Origin: Chloranthus sessilifolius
Lineage: Eukaryota; Streptophyta; Magnoliopsida; Chloranthales; Chloranthaceae
Length of the DNA: 64,000 nt
Reading direction: 5' to 3'
Assembly: GCA_021018995.1 (NCBI GenBank)
Contig: JAJIZI010000022.1
Coordinates: forward strand, 1 to 64,000
This document shows positions 21,183 to 33,073 of this stretch, in pieces. Each line of letters opens with the position of its first letter. Position 1 is the first letter of the stretch. Below the pieces are notes generated by a model, which did not search any database, was not told the origin of the DNA, and saw only the letters and a program-made list of their open reading frames with translations. Both the position numbers and the translations under genes were made by a program.

Positions 21183-21559
21183 GAGGCTCTGCTGAGCGCT
21201 TTGAGAGAAAGTTTTGTGTGCATATTCGTACGGTTTGGTATGTCAAGCCTTTATTTTGGATAAACAATGTAATTATACTTCAATATGCTTTTTGGCGAAC
21301 CATCTGGGGTGACCTAGGTTTATCACCGATGGTTCGGGCCTGTCCTTGTGTCCATACATTGGCATGGAACGAGAACTGCTTTTGAGCTCTTTCATTTAGA
21401 GAATAATATATTATTAATGCATGTTTTCATTCAGTTCATACGCCTTACTTGATTGGTTTTGGCTTGTTATACCAATGTTCCGTACATAGTTTTGGGGCAC
21501 GGTCTAGAGGATCATGCTTATGGCACGGGTTTCGGGGTGCTAAAATCTGGGCTGTCACA

Positions 21560-23152
21560 AGAAATATCGTGGATATTTTCATTGGTAGCTTATAAGAGAA
21601 GGAAGGTTAGGAATACCAAATACCTCTTCTCTTTGCTCTGAATCTTTGCCTGCAAGCTAATGCTAGAGAACTCCCTCTGTGATACCTGTGTGAGAGAAAT
21701 CCTAAATTCTAGATACTCGGACATAGAATGTCAAGGGATCGATGTGTGTACGTCGAATTTGTTCGGAAGGCAATACACGTCGGTGTGTTGACTTGGTGAT
21801 ACACCTTTGGTTCATCGGAGAGCTTGAATCAATAAATTCTTGGATCCCGAATCTAAAACCCACTTTGAATCGAGGATGCTGTGAACCAAGAAGCAAGCCA
21901 TTAAAGAGGTGAGTTATTATGGATTTTTAATAGTGTGGATGCCTTAAAATATGTGTATATGAAAGCTTGAATGATTCGTGGGGAATCATAAAGACTATGG
22001 TTGAAATAAGATAAAAATCAACAAAAGGCATTTATGATAGAAACTGTCTTTTTTGATCGATCAAATTGAGTATTTGATCAATCAAATTATAATCTGCTCG
22101 ATCAAATTTGAGAGTTGATCAATCGAATTGTATAAACCCCCTATAGAACAGGATGGTGAAATTGAAGAAGTTAATGCCCGATATGTCCGATCGATCAAAT
22201 TGGGGATTTGATCGATCAAATTTGGAACTGATCGATCAAACAATAAAGTGATCGTTCAAGTGTGAACTGATCGATCAATTGAGAAATTAATCAATCGAAC
22301 TGTAAAATTGATCGATCAAATTGGGGATTTGATCGATCAAATTTTATAAATACCTTATAAAACAGGAGGTCTATTTTCTGAATTTTAAACCTTGAAAATC
22401 TGATCTATCAAACATGAGAATTGATCGATCAAATTAAAGATTCGATCGATCAAATAGGGAGATTGATCGATCGAATTTCCTATGTTCTGTACATGTGAAA
22501 TGTTGGTTTCCGATCGATCAAACATGAGAATTGATCAATCAACTTATGAATCTGATCGATCAAATAGGGAGTTGATCGATCAAATTCCTCTATTTTGTCT
22601 GAAAAGAATTAAGGGATCCGATCGATCAAATGAAGTGATTGATCGATCATATGTGATTCCGATCGATCAAATAGGAAAATTGATTGATCGAATTCCCTGT
22701 TTTGGACTATTTTAGTTTTCTGGAAAAGACACTGCTGGACAGTGTACCAATTAGTTTTCTGACACTTCTGACACTTAGTACACTATATGTATGGTCTAGG
22801 TCAAGACCAAGACATTTTAAAAAGCTTTGGATTTGCTTAAAAAGACCTGATCTGAGGTAGCGGAAATTCAACTTAACTTGTATCTGATTATGACTGCATG
22901 GTTTCTTAGCTTCTATATCTGATTTTTTCTATTTTAAAAGCTTGTCTAGTATATAAATGAAAGCTTTGTTATATTTGTTCTCTCCAATCTAATTCCTATC
23001 ATCTGTTCTCTACAAATTCTGATTTCTGTATTTGTACTCTGATATCTGATTCATGTCATCTGTTCTCTGTAAATTCTGATTTCTGTATCTGTACTTTGAT
23101 ATCTGATTCCTGATGTTATGTATATGTATTGATTTAAAATTCATGTGACGAA
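21560..23152 (+). repeat. LTR D, left fragment
   Basis: This is a chromovirus LTR of another subfamily whose first few hundred bases lie left of element A, outside the window, which indicates that A inserted into it. A donor-like GAG|GTGAGT is at 21907-21915, and a dense TTGATCGATCAAA array spans about 22050-22690. Runs of TCTGATTTCTGTATCTG-type repeats occupy 22900-23110. It continues at 25652 after solo LTR B. Confidence 0.8.
22050..22690. repeat. TTGATCGATCAAA palindrome array in LTR D
   Basis: About 20 copies of a GATCGATCAAA-type dyad (with variants GATCAATCAA and GATCGTTCAA) lie in 640 bp. Position in the LTR matches the TCGATTAATCGA arrays of A and B, but the core motif is different. 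Confidence 0.85.
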
Positions 23153-23744
23153 TGTAATATCCCAAAAATTTGCGTTAAACGATGACCTCGAGATCCGTGC
23201 CCGACTGGTCATAAGTTTGACCAAGTAGGAGTTCACAAATTGACTAGAGAGGTGATGAACGGATGTGATGTGAAAATGATGTAAGTGTGTGGAGTGAGGA
23301 TAAATGAGAATCACTTACGCTTATTTTGGGTGTATGTGCTCAACACAAGGAGAGTAGGGATATAAGGGTTTAATAACCGTAAGCATTATCTTGAGTTGTT
23401 GAAGAGAGTTAAGAAGAGAGAGAGAGAGAGAGAGAGGGGAGTAATGAGGGTTGTTGAACAAGGAGTAAATGCAAGCTAAGGGAGGGGGATTCGAACAACA
23501 AACGCCGGATTCGACGCGACTTGGATCCTTTGGAGCAAAAGCTGGAACCCTAGCCTTTCCAACCTCTAGATCCAATCAAATTGGGATTTGATTGAGGTAA
23601 ATTTTGTGAATTAAATGCATAGATTATAGAAGTTTAATTGTAGTCAAGAATACTTAAAATCATAGGATAAAGGCTTAGAAAAAGAAAGAAAAATAGGTTG
23701 AAGAGGATTTGGAAGATCAGCCCGAGAGGAGGCTGAATCTGACC

Positions 23745-24165
23745 AAATCGATTAATCGAAATGGGAGTTCGATTAATCAATTTTGGTCTGGAAGTTGAAA
23801 AGTCAAGTAAGCCCGATTTCGATTAGTCGATTTGGAAATCGACTAATCGACTGGGTACCTCCAGTAGCTGGAGGAAAGTAACCTGGGGAAATCGACTAAT
23901 CGAATTGAAATTTCGATTAATCGATTTCGGATTTCGATTAATCGATTTTGTGATTTTGATTACTCGAGTTGAGAATCGACTTCATTAAGTTAGAGACTTC
24001 GATTAATCGATTTGGGATTGATTAATCGAATTTAAATCTTGATTAATCAATTTTGAGAATCGATTAATCGATTTGGATTTTGATTAATCGATTTTGAGAA
24101 TCGATTAATCGATTTGGATTTTGATTAATCGATTTTGGGAATCGATTAATCGACTTTGACAGTTT
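23745..24165. repeat. TCGATTAATCGA palindrome array in solo LTR B
   Basis: At least 12 ATTAATC sites, several of them in the alternating pair TTTTGATTAATCGA / GAGAATCGATTAATCGA, occupy the position equivalent to the array in LTR A. The motif is the same as in A. Confidence 0.85.
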
Positions 24166-25189
24166 TGCTTGACTTCTTAGTTTGGCTTTGAGGTTCTCGG
24201 AGGGTCTTGAATCTTCTTTGTTACATACTTAGTGATGAGTTATATGTGTTATGTTGTACCATAGGTGGTACGTGTGATCATGAGCACAAGGAGCCGCGTG
24301 GGACCTTGATGCTGGGAAATTCAAAGACTTGAGGTAGGGAACACCTTGAACATGTACTTCAATTTACAAGAGCATGTATGTAGTGATATGTAATTTAAAT
24401 CGAAAATTGTTCTAGTTAAGAAAAGTTTTGCGAAAAGGGTGTGTGTGACATCAAAAGTGTAACTAAGAATAAGACATCCCCAGGGAATGAGAAAGTAACA
24501 AGATAGCAAAATGATAAGAATAATTGGATGCATCCCAGGGATGTAGACAAGATTGAGTAACATCCGATAAGGCCTAACTGATATAAGATAGCACACTTAC
24601 ACGGTGAATAACTATATGTAAAGCACTTGTTATTTTTGTTATTTGAGGTTTGACCAGGATACCCCACCGATGTGGCGGGATACCCATGACTGACGCGGCA
24701 GGATATCCGTGACCGATACGGCGGCGAAATTGTAAGCCAGTACGGAGGTGTATCCGTACTCAGTAAGCACATCCCAGGGATGTTGAGATATGAATGAACC
24801 CCGCCGCCGATTCCCAGGGAAGAGGGGCTTGGGTAGTTTTGTATTCCCAGGGAATACGTAATAACAACTGTCTATTTAGACGACGATAAAGGGTATCTCA
24901 TCGGGGCTCGATGCTAAATTGCTCGGGAATTACTTAAGTTGAAGATTTAAGTTTTGCTTTAAGCCTTTTCAATGTCATTCATGATCCAGTAAAAGAGATG
25001 TGAAAACTGTAAACTGTTATTAAAAGTGAATGTAACTTACCATCTTTTCAAATCATTTTCTCAGTAATTGCATAGATCCAGCATGCTTAGAATATCATGG
25101 AATATATGTGAGGTTTTAACTTATATGTTCACTGTGTTTGTTCCCTATTGAGCTAGGATGTAGCTCACCCTTTAGACTATACGTTGCAG

Positions 25190-25293
25190 GTCCAGTACTA
25201 GCAGCCGCGGAGGTTTCGGGTGATGTGGATCCTGGTGAGTCGGACCACACGCCCTTGGACGTGTTGGAGCCACCTCCAAAGGACTTCTTCTAG
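25190..25293 (+). other. Conserved acidic mini-exon in solo LTR B
   Basis: After GTTGCAG (acceptor) the frame reads AAAEVSGDVDPGESDHTP, then LEPPPKDFF and stop at 25291-25293. It is the counterpart of the exon at 21080-21182, with substitutions that keep the frame and most acidic positions. Confidence 0.5.
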
Positions 25294-25651
25294 AGGACTC
25301 TGCTGTGCATTTTGAGAGAGTTTTGTGAACTTGATTTGGTACGGCTTGGTATGTCAAGCCTTAATTTTGTTTAAACAATTTAATTAAACTTTGAGACTAT
25401 TCTTTTGAGCAAACCATCTGTGATGATTAGCTATCATCGATGGTTCGGATCGGTTCTCCACTTATGCAGGAGCATGAGGGTAGAACTGTCTTTTGGTTAT
25501 GTTGATATAGTGATTTCGCATTTATATTAAATGTTTTCTTTTGTCGTATTGTTGTTTGATATACCAATATTCCGTGCATAGCTAAGGGGTACGGTCAAGA
25601 TGATCGTGCTGATGGCACGGGTTTCGAGGTGTCAAAATTTGGGCTGTCACA

Positions 25652-26630
25652 ACGAATCCCCCTGACGTGGCAGGTTACCTACAACTGGCACGACCGAAAA
25701 TCTGTGTATCTGATTTGTAAACCCCCTAACACCAGTTGCTCTCCTTTGAAGAGGCTTTATGCAAATATCTGAAATTGTTCATTAAACGATGATGGTCGGG
25801 GTTACCCATCGGCAAATATCTGGCTACCACGTGCTATATTCACAGGAGTTATTTAAGTATAGAATTTAAGTTACTAAATCTGTATGCATGCATCTGACAA
25901 CTCTGAAAATATAGTCTGTTTCTGAGATTCTGCATCTGTTCTGTTCTCTAAAGTTTTGCATCCGATATCTGTTCATTCTGTCTGCATTCTCTGATTTGAC
26001 CATCTGTCCTGAGTTATGTTCTGCAAACTATGTTTTACATTTTAGATACAATTTACTTGAGTTTCTTCTATTGAGCTTAGATGGTTAGCTCACTCTGTTT
26101 GTATATAATAGGTTCTGAGGCTAGGGCTCCCGACATTGAGAGTGATCCCAATTATCAGCCCGAGGCGGAGGCTGAGGCTGTGGAGGAGGACGCTGACACT
26201 CCTGTTGACGAGTTTTTTAGTAACTTGGGTATTAGTTTTATATTTTGGGATCTGTACATGTATTTTTGGATTATCTGTGTGCCTCGTGGCTACCTTTCTG
26301 TATTATTTACTATAGAGGTTTTACTTATAGTTTTATACATTCTATAGGAACCACTATTGGGAACCATTGTTTTGAGTGATAGATGTCTATCACTAGTGGT
26401 TCTTCTTGGTTCCCTTTTGAGAATGTATATTCTTTTAATTTATATATATGTATTGTTTTGTTCCTTTATTTCTTTTAGAGCCTTATATGATGACTCGATC
26501 TGCCACTTTAGATAGTGTCTGCTCTGATTTCCGCTAGACGAGTAGACACTCTTTGGTTTGTTCAGGGGATCATCCAGAGTTATGATCCTGATGGCACGAG
26601 TTTTCGGGTGCGAAAATCCGGGCTATCACA
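25652..26630 (+). repeat. LTR D, right fragment
   Basis: The continuation of 21560-23152 after the B insertion ends CCGGGCTATCACA at 26630. It contains an acceptor-like TATAATAG at 26104-26111 followed by an acidic frame (APDIESDPNYQPEAEAEAVE, then DTPVDEFF). Here one T is missing from the run before the usual stop, so the frame reads on to about 26345. It is not clear whether D is a solo LTR or part of a larger element, because its left end is outside the window. Confidence 0.8.
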
Positions 26631-26668
26631 AAAATAGGGGGATTTCATCGAAAATCTTTTTCCTCCAT

Positions 26669-27074
26669 TGTGACGACTCAAACCCACATGCCACAATATT
26701 GTCAGATTTTGGGCTTAGGTCCCCGCACCAATTTTTTTTCTGGCATGGGCTTAAGTCCTCACCCAAAACGCGTCATGACATATAGCGTCCGCAATCACAT
26801 ATAGCCTAGGGTCAGGACTTTTCCCTATCTGATGTGGGACTTCTTACAATCCCCCCACCTTATAGAAGAGTCGTCCTTGGCTCTGATATCATTCTGTGAT
26901 GACTTAGACCCACATGCCACAATATTGTCTGGTTCTGGGCTTAGGTCCCCGCCTCGGTGTTGTTTCTGGCATAGGCTTAAGTCCCCACCCAAAACGGGTC
27001 TTGACATGTAGCGTCCGCAATCACATATAGCTCAGGGTCAGGACTTTTCCCTATCCAATGTGGGACTAATTACA
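26669..27074 (-). mobile_element. Complete TRIM element, 406 bp, target duplication TCCAT
   Basis: Two 180-bp LTRs (26669-26848 and 26895-27074), each TG...CA, flank only 46 bp. On the minus strand that interior holds a primer-binding-like ATGATATCAGAGCC next to the right LTR and a polypurine stretch AAGGTGGGGGGAT next to the left one. TCCAT occurs exactly before (26664-26668) and after (27075-27079). The LTR includes CACATGCCACAATATTGTC and a GATGTGGGAC box, a phrase common in plant terminal-repeat retrotransposons in miniature. It contains no 5S-like sequence, so it is not Cassandra. Its GTCGTCACA|GA end and tRNA-Met-type site suggest it uses a chromovirus machinery; that is inference. Confidence 0.88.
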
Positions 27075-27079
27075 TCCAT

Positions 27080-27390
27080 CCCCTTCCCTCTTTTTGTTGC
27101 GTGAGAACTCTATCTCTTCCTCACTCTCCTCTATTTCTCTATTTCTCTCTCTCCTCTATCTGTCTCTCTTTTGATGAAAAAATTGAAATAAAATCAATTG
27201 GGGAAAAAAAAACATAAAATAAAAAAATGAAAAATAAAAAAGTAGAAAAAAATAATAATAAAAAAAAATTTAAATCAAATTAAAAATAAAATAAAATAAA
27301 TAAAATAGAATAAAAAATTAAAAAATTAAAAAATTAAAAAATTAAAAAATAATAAAAATAGATAAAATAATAAAATAATAAAATAAATTA
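27080..27390. repeat. Pyrimidine-rich then A-rich low-complexity DNA
   Basis: The 27080-27170 stretch is CT-rich (TCTCTCTATTTCTCTCT-like); 27175-27390 is an A-rich AAATAAAAT-type tract. The CT part matches the character of 46009-46274 and 49852-49980, which look like the remainder of one split tract. No gene is seen. Confidence 0.75.
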
Positions 27391-28860
27391 AATGGGTGCA
27401 GAGTACGAGGTCGTTCCCATGAGGATTTTAAATAATTTTTTTTTTAGGGAATAATTATCAATCGCAGAACTCCCTAGAATTATTACAATATTAATCTAGC
27501 CTAACACGTTTGATGTATGTAAAAGAATAATAAACTAATCAAGATCAAAGGAAAATGCGAGGTTTAGGATATTAATTCCTCACATTCTTGGTTATCATCC
27601 ATGAGTTCAGATCTAAAGGGTAGAATATTAGAGACGAAAATAACAAAAATATTAAAATCAATTAAAACTTTATTAATGATTAAAATAATTAAATCGGTGT
27701 AAAATTCTAAGTTAATAGTTTTCCAAATCCACAAATGAAAAGAATCAAAACATTCAATGTATTAAAAATAGATCTAATCACAATGAATTAATGATTCAGA
27801 TTTTTGCATTAAAAATAAGATTAGGGTAGTCAATCATAGATTTAAGATCACGAGAAAAACATGACTAGCGCCCATATCTCAAATTGATGATTAAATTCTA
27901 AAAACGGTAAAAACATATAGGTATAGAAATCATAAAGATGTCTACTAACCTTTCAACCACAAATCTAACTTCATAGATGAATCCCTAAGATGAGATTCAT
28001 CAGATCCTAAGTATCAAAGAAATTAGCCACATATTTCAATAAGAACAATGCAAATAAATGAAATAATTGAAATAAATTTCATTATAATACCAGAATTTAT
28101 CGTCAAAATGAATCCAACAACGGCTTTTATCAACCTGCTACAATCTTCCTCTCCAAAAAGAACTACTCTATTTTCTAGATCTAGAGAACTCATAAAAGAA
28201 AGCTATAAAACTAAAAGAAGGCTAGAAAACTCAATAAAAGACCTAAAAATGTAAAGATGGCTAAGAAAAATAAAGATTTCAAAACTAATGTATAAAAAAA
28301 GAGAGCTCCCTAACCCTAACTCTAATTTTACCTTTTATAGGGCTCTTTTTCTAATAATTTTTTCCCCCAATTTTGACTAATTTCGGGCCCTAAAAACATA
28401 AAAATTTGGCCCAAAATCGATCGATCAATTTTCCCAAATTTTTGTGAAACTCTGCCCATTTGAAAATCGATCGATCAATTTTCTCAGATTTTCGTGAAAC
28501 TTTGCCCAACTCTTCAATAAACACAGCCTCAATATTTTGGCCATAACATTTTATTTCGAACTTGGATTGACGCAATTCTTACGACGAAAGATGACGAGTT
28601 TTACAACTTTTGGTGAAATAGCAATTTCACGAATCTAATATTCTAAAGGTCAAAATTGAGTTGCAAGTCGGGATAAGTTCTAGATGATCCAAGGTTGCGC
28701 GAACTTGATATTATTTTCTGAACTCTTAGGCTATTTTATGCTCAACTTATCTCCAGACCTATAAATCACTAAAACTACACAAACTATATTAAATAGCTTT
28801 CATCGGACAATAATCTATAAGTTTAAGAAATCAAATATTAATGTTTTTTAATACTTATCA
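27391..28860 (-). repeat. Left (3') LTR of element E
   Basis: It starts, on the minus strand, TGATAAGTATT at 28860. A strong TATA box (CCTATAAAAGG, 28331-28341) has two copies of AATCGATCGATCAATTTTC upstream of it (28413-28432, 28462-28483, as read on +). It matches 32117-33073 and 45515-46008. Its far end is truncated into the A-rich tract. Confidence 0.85.
28331..28341 (-). promoter_or_regulatory. TATA box of LTR E
   Basis: The minus strand reads CCTATAAAAGG about 520 bases from the LTR start, with the GATCGATC dyads 70-150 bp upstream. The equivalent in the right LTR is at 33057-33067, next to the C insertion. Confidence 0.65.
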
Positions 28861-31740
28861 CACCCTCAAACCTATCCTTTGCTAGTCCTCATGCAAAGAC
28901 AAGGAAAAATATAACAAGAAAAATAAATTAATATCATAAAAGAAAAAATTAAAAGCCACTTTCATAGGAAACACGATTGCATTTAGCGTATATAACAAAT
29001 CTTTAAACCCCTAGGTAATCCCTAGTGGAGGAGTTGTGTCTCCTAAAGGATTACAGTGAAGTTACTCGCAAACTTTTAAAATTTTCAAACCATCGATAAA
29101 ATTGAAATTTCAAAACATAGTTTTCATATATATTTAATTTTAAAGCACAAAACTGTTAATCAATTCAACATGCGAATTCTCAATTCAAATATAAATGTCA
29201 TGCCAATCATACTAGTATCCATTCAAATTAATCTAATGTTTTAATTTTTAGATAACTCATCCATTCATGCCTAAACATGAAGTGTGTCCATACCACAACT
29301 ATAATTCATCTCTCTTGGAAGCAATCCAAACCGTAAACCATCGGATCCCATGTTTTGACTCAATCCTCATAATAAATATACTCTCAACAATAGAAGGCCC
29401 GATGATGGGTAAATTTTCACACATATGTGAGAGATCAAAACAAAGTAAATGAAAAAGTCTCATATAATAAAGGAAACATGATGTAATCAATGAACAACTA
29501 AGAATCTCATAAGAATGATACTTGCATATTCTAAGCATGTCACATCAAGTACCATAGATGTAGTATGTTTACTCTTCACAAGGCAGCTAACAAAACAAGA
29601 TCAGATCATGAAGGCCTTTTCTTCGGTTGTAATGGAGCATAGGTAAGGGATAGGAAAGAAAAGAAGTTGAGATTCAAAACTTCTGATAAATAGGAAAAAA
29701 ATTAATTTATGATTTTTTTCCTTTTTCTTCACTTCCTTTCTAATTTCTCTCTTCAAAATATTTTTTTTTTCTCTTTTCTCATTTCCCCCCCTTCCCTTTT
29801 TTTTTTTGAAAAACCTCATATTTTTCATTCAATTTTTTCTTTCAATTTTTCTTTTTCCCTTTTTTACTAATCTTGTTGTCATACACTCTCAGTAAACACC
29901 ACAACTCGGTATCTGTCCACATACTCTCCTTTCATTCATTCTCATCCCTTGTTCCTAATTTCTCAAAAATAAGATGGATAAAGCTAAATTTTCAGAAATA
30001 ATGTAGGGGTAAAGGTTAACGTGGCTTAACGGAGTACTAGAAGGATAAACTCATACGGGGTGAAACATTTTAAACACAAACGGGCCAATGGTGGCCTTCA
30101 ATCATATCATCAAACGATGGTAAACTTGCCTATTTATTTTGAGCAAATATCAAACATGTTTTTGTACATTGATGTGAAATTTAATTTCATGTAAACTCGC
30201 AAGTCAAAACAAACATATATGAGATTAAGGAAAAATTATATTGAATTCAAAGAAAAACTCCGAGTTTATGTAAGCACTCATCAACGATGGATATTTAACT
30301 CTAAAAGCACACCGAGCTTAGTCTTCACTAAAAACCTAAGATTCAAAGTTTAAAATAGTTCCTTGATTTCTAAATCCTAACTTGATATAATTGCACAAGA
30401 TTTTAAGCATGAATATCTGAATTGTCCAAAAAAAATTTCACATTAAATTTTAGTATTGTAGATACAGACATTCAAGGTATGACATCAATATTATTAAAAT
30501 TAAATTTACATGCATCATTAATTAAAGTTTGAAAATTATAGCAAAATAGCATGTGATGGTTCATTTTTTTTTATGGGATTTAAGGGTATCAAAATAGTGA
30601 TATATCAAAATAAAGCACCGGCCGACCAAAAGATGAATACATGCAAAATAAAGACCATGAAAATGACAATAAACTACCCCAAAGCTAAATAAAATAATGT
30701 CCTTATTGTTGATTGACAATAAATAAACTATTGGGCGAAGGTGAGAAAACATACCTGGAGTATCAATTTAAGGCTCGTGAAAGCACATGAAAAGGGGAGA
30801 GATAGGAAAATTTCACCCAAACCTGCATGAAAATATACTAGTACAAACCAACCTTCCAATCGAGAAATATATGTATATATCCAAGCATCTTCACCCCACA
30901 AAAAAAATGTCAACAATAGCGAGGAGATTATTAATATTAACATGTGAAACTAATGTACAAGGTGTAATGACATTTCGAGTCTACCAAGATCTTAAATCTG
31001 GATGAAATTTTTTTGAAGGACCAGTGATTTATTTAATAGTCCCTTTATTTCTTTGATCAGAGACTGGGCTACAGCCTTATACTGTGCCCAAGTTTCACGA
31101 CTATGATCCATCTCTAACCTTCCAATCTCTACCCTGTACTTGACATCCCAATGATCACACTCCTGATTCAAACCCACTAGCCTTTTTGGGCCTTTTGTTG
31201 ATTGCTTATGTATTCAACAAATGGACAATAGATTAGAAATCTCTCTTTCTCCCCCAAACTAAATTCACATTCATTAGAAAATGTTATGTCTCCCTTATCA
31301 GGTGCTGTAAGGGTGTCATTTTTTAACTCTTACGACTCAATTTGATTCTCAATTCTCTCCTCGACATCAATATAACTACATTCCATTGCCTCCTCTCCCC
31401 ATGCTCGTTGTGCCACTCTCAAGCGTAGTGAGCAATTGGTCATGCTCATATTTCTGATGAAATCAAAGGGGTCCTCTTAGAGATGTTCTTCATTCAGATC
31501 GATGTCATTAAATGACTCCTCTATTTCATCCTCATTTTGCAAGAGCTTAGCCAACTGACTAGAAAGTGATTGATTTATGGTGTGCATAAAATTTTTTTAA
31601 TATTCTTCGGAGTAATAAGAAGTTTAAGTTGCTTCATAAGGTTTTGTGTCTTGAAAGTATTGAGTTTGCTGTGAAAACTCATACGAGAAGTTGTCACGGT
31701 AAGAATTCTGATCAAATTAAGGCATCATATTATACATTAG
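28861..31740 (-). other. Interior of element E, no gene recognised
   Basis: About 2.9 kb of AT-rich sequence begins, next to the left LTR, with a polypurine tract (minus GGTTTGAGGGTG, 28861-28877). It includes T/C-rich runs (29690-29870) and short frames without recognisable motifs. A minus-strand frame at 31177-30992 (WDVKYRVEIGRLEMDHSRET) may be degraded gag-related sequence, but I cannot assign it. A polypurine-like TTTGGGGGAGAAAG (minus) is at about 31243-31256. RT and integrase are absent. Confidence 0.6.
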
Positions 31741-32039
31741 AGATTGATTAAACTTTCATATGTCATTGGGTTGACTCTGTCAGTCACAGGTGTTCCAAAC
31801 AGGATTTGGGTAGACTTATTCAGAGTAGAGATTAGGATTGTTAAGGGGACACATAGGTGTAATATGCATCGGATTTTCACAAATATCACATGATTCAGGA
31901 TTGAATCCTTGCATTGACATGATTTTACCGATGGCACCGATTTTTTTTTTTTTTTTTTTAAAGACAAGTAGAAATATTGATTTAAATCTAGAAATTTTCT
32001 AAGACTGATTTTTAAACCCTAATATTTTCTATTTGCAAT
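31741..32039 (-). pseudogene. Gag remnant with CCHC knuckle in element E
   Basis: On the minus strand, directly after the primer-binding region, a frame reads MSMQGFNPESCDICENPM followed by HITPMC. This fits a CX2CX4HX4C zinc knuckle; a stop follows after YSE. A longer broken reading continues into about 31330 with glutamine/asparagine-rich and acidic stretches. Zinc knuckles bind genomic RNA in Gag. The position near the 5' end without the capsid domain indicates an internal deletion. Confidence 0.6.
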
Positions 32040-32056
32040 CCCCGGCAGCAGCGCCA
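32040..32056 (-). other. Primer-binding site, tRNA-Asp type (element E)
   Basis: The minus strand reads TGGCGCTGCTGCCGGGG next to the right LTR, two bases away from a perfect plant tRNA-Asp complement and one base from the site at 16208-16224. Confidence 0.85.
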
Positions 32057-32062
32057 AAAACT

Positions 32063-33073
32063 TGTTGTGATATTTTAAATGTGTAATACTCACAAGTATA
32101 CGAATCGTACCATAGATAATGGGTGCAGAGTATGAGGTCATTCCCACGAGAATTTTAAATAGATTTTTTTTAAGGAATAATTATCAATCACAAAACTCTG
32201 TAGAATTATCACAATATTAATATAGCCTAACACATTTGATGAATGTAAAAGAAGAATAAACTAATCAACATCAAAGAAAAAGGTGAGATTTAGAATACTA
32301 AATCCTCCCATTGTTGGTTATCATCCATGAGTTCATATCAAAGGGTAGAATATTGGAGACGAAACTAACATAAAGATTAAAATCAAATAAAACTTTATGG
32401 AAGAGTAAACCAATTAAATCGGTGTAAAATTTTAAGGTAATACTTTTCCAAATCGACAAATGAAAGGAATAAAAAATTCAATGTATTAAAAATAGATCTA
32501 ATTACAATGAATTAATGATTTGGGTTTTTATATTGAAAATCAAATTAGGGTACTCAATTATAGATCTAAGATCATGGGAAAAGCATGACTAGCTCTCATA
32601 TCTCGAATTGATGATTAAATTCTAAAAACGGTAAAAGCATATAGGTGTAAAAATCATAAAGGCATCTACTAACATTCCAACCATAGATCTAACTTCATGG
32701 ATGAATCCCTAAGATGGGATTCATCAAATCCTAAATCTCAAAGAAATTAACCACACATTTCAATAAGAACAATGCAAATAAATGAAATAACTGAAATAAA
32801 TTTCATTCTAATACAAGAATTTATTGTCAAAATGAATCTAACAACAACTTTTATCAACTTGCTACAATCTTCCTCCCTAAAAAGAACCACTGCTTTATGT
32901 TCTAGATCTAGAGAACCCATAAAAGAAGGTCGTAAAACTCAAAGAAGAAGGCTAGAAAATACAAGAAAAGACCTATAAATGTAAAGACGGCCAAGAAAAA
33001 TGAAGATCTCAAAACTAATGTAGAAAAAGAGAGAGTTTCATGTAAGTCTAATTTTACCTTTTATAGGGCTCAA
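32063..33073 (-). repeat. Right (5') LTR of element E, left fragment
   Basis: It begins TGTTGTGATATT on + and runs to the insertion point of C. It contains the LTR TATA box (33057-33067, minus). It continues at 45515-46008 after the C insertion; together about 1.5 kb, like the left LTR. Confidence 0.85.

Larger units (their letters stand above)
1..21559 (+). mobile_element. Chromovirus A (Ty3/gypsy, Tekay/Del-like), 3' portion
   Basis: This is the right-hand part of a plus-strand chromovirus whose 5' LTR, gag and most of pol lie left of the window. The order seen is the RT end, RNase H, integrase and chromodomain (1-2132), a palindrome array, a TATA box, an extra ORF (3105 onward), a polypurine tract (18983-18995) and a 2.56-kb 3' LTR (18996-21559). 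The Athila-like element at 3992-18117 interrupts it, with a 5-bp duplication on either side. The chromodomain after a GPF-type integrase end places it with plant chromoviruses; Tekay/Del is the best guess from the wording of the integrase tail. The element is dead. Confidence 0.9.
18996..21559 (+). repeat. 3' LTR of chromovirus A (2.56 kb)
   Basis: It starts TGTAATATCC and ends GGGCTGTCACA. A TATA-like GGATATAAGG is near 19208, a (GA)n run at about 19268-19290 and a canonical donor GAG|GTAAGT at 19441-19449. A TCGATTAATCGA palindrome array (about 19595-20015) follows. Two copies of the dyad ACATCCCAGGGATGT (20433-20447, 20672-20686) and GCAGGATATCC-type repeats come next, then an acceptor-like site before a conserved acidic mini-exon ending at 21182. 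It aligns over its whole length with solo LTR B. Confidence 0.92.
23153..25651 (+). mobile_element. Solo LTR B (chromovirus, 2.50 kb) with ACGAA target duplication
   Basis: It begins TGTAATATCCC and ends GGGCTGTCACA, with ACGAA at 23148-23152 and again at 25652-25656. It aligns throughout with LTR A: TATA-like GGATATAAGG near 23357, (GA)n near 23417, donor-like GAG|GTAAAT near 23596, palindrome array (23745-24165), CATCCCAGGGATG dyads (about 24531, 24769-24783), acceptor TTGCAG at 25184-25189 and acidic mini-exon 25190-25293. No internal region is present, so it is the product of LTR-LTR recombination. It is nested in LTR D. Confidence 0.95.

Noticed and set aside
26669-27074. Cassandra element with 5S rRNA promoter
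   Set aside because: No 5S-like sequence is present in the 180-bp LTRs.
29267-31005. Short plus-strand frames within element E as host genes
   Set aside because: No recognisable domain, AT-rich composition, position inside a deleted retroelement.
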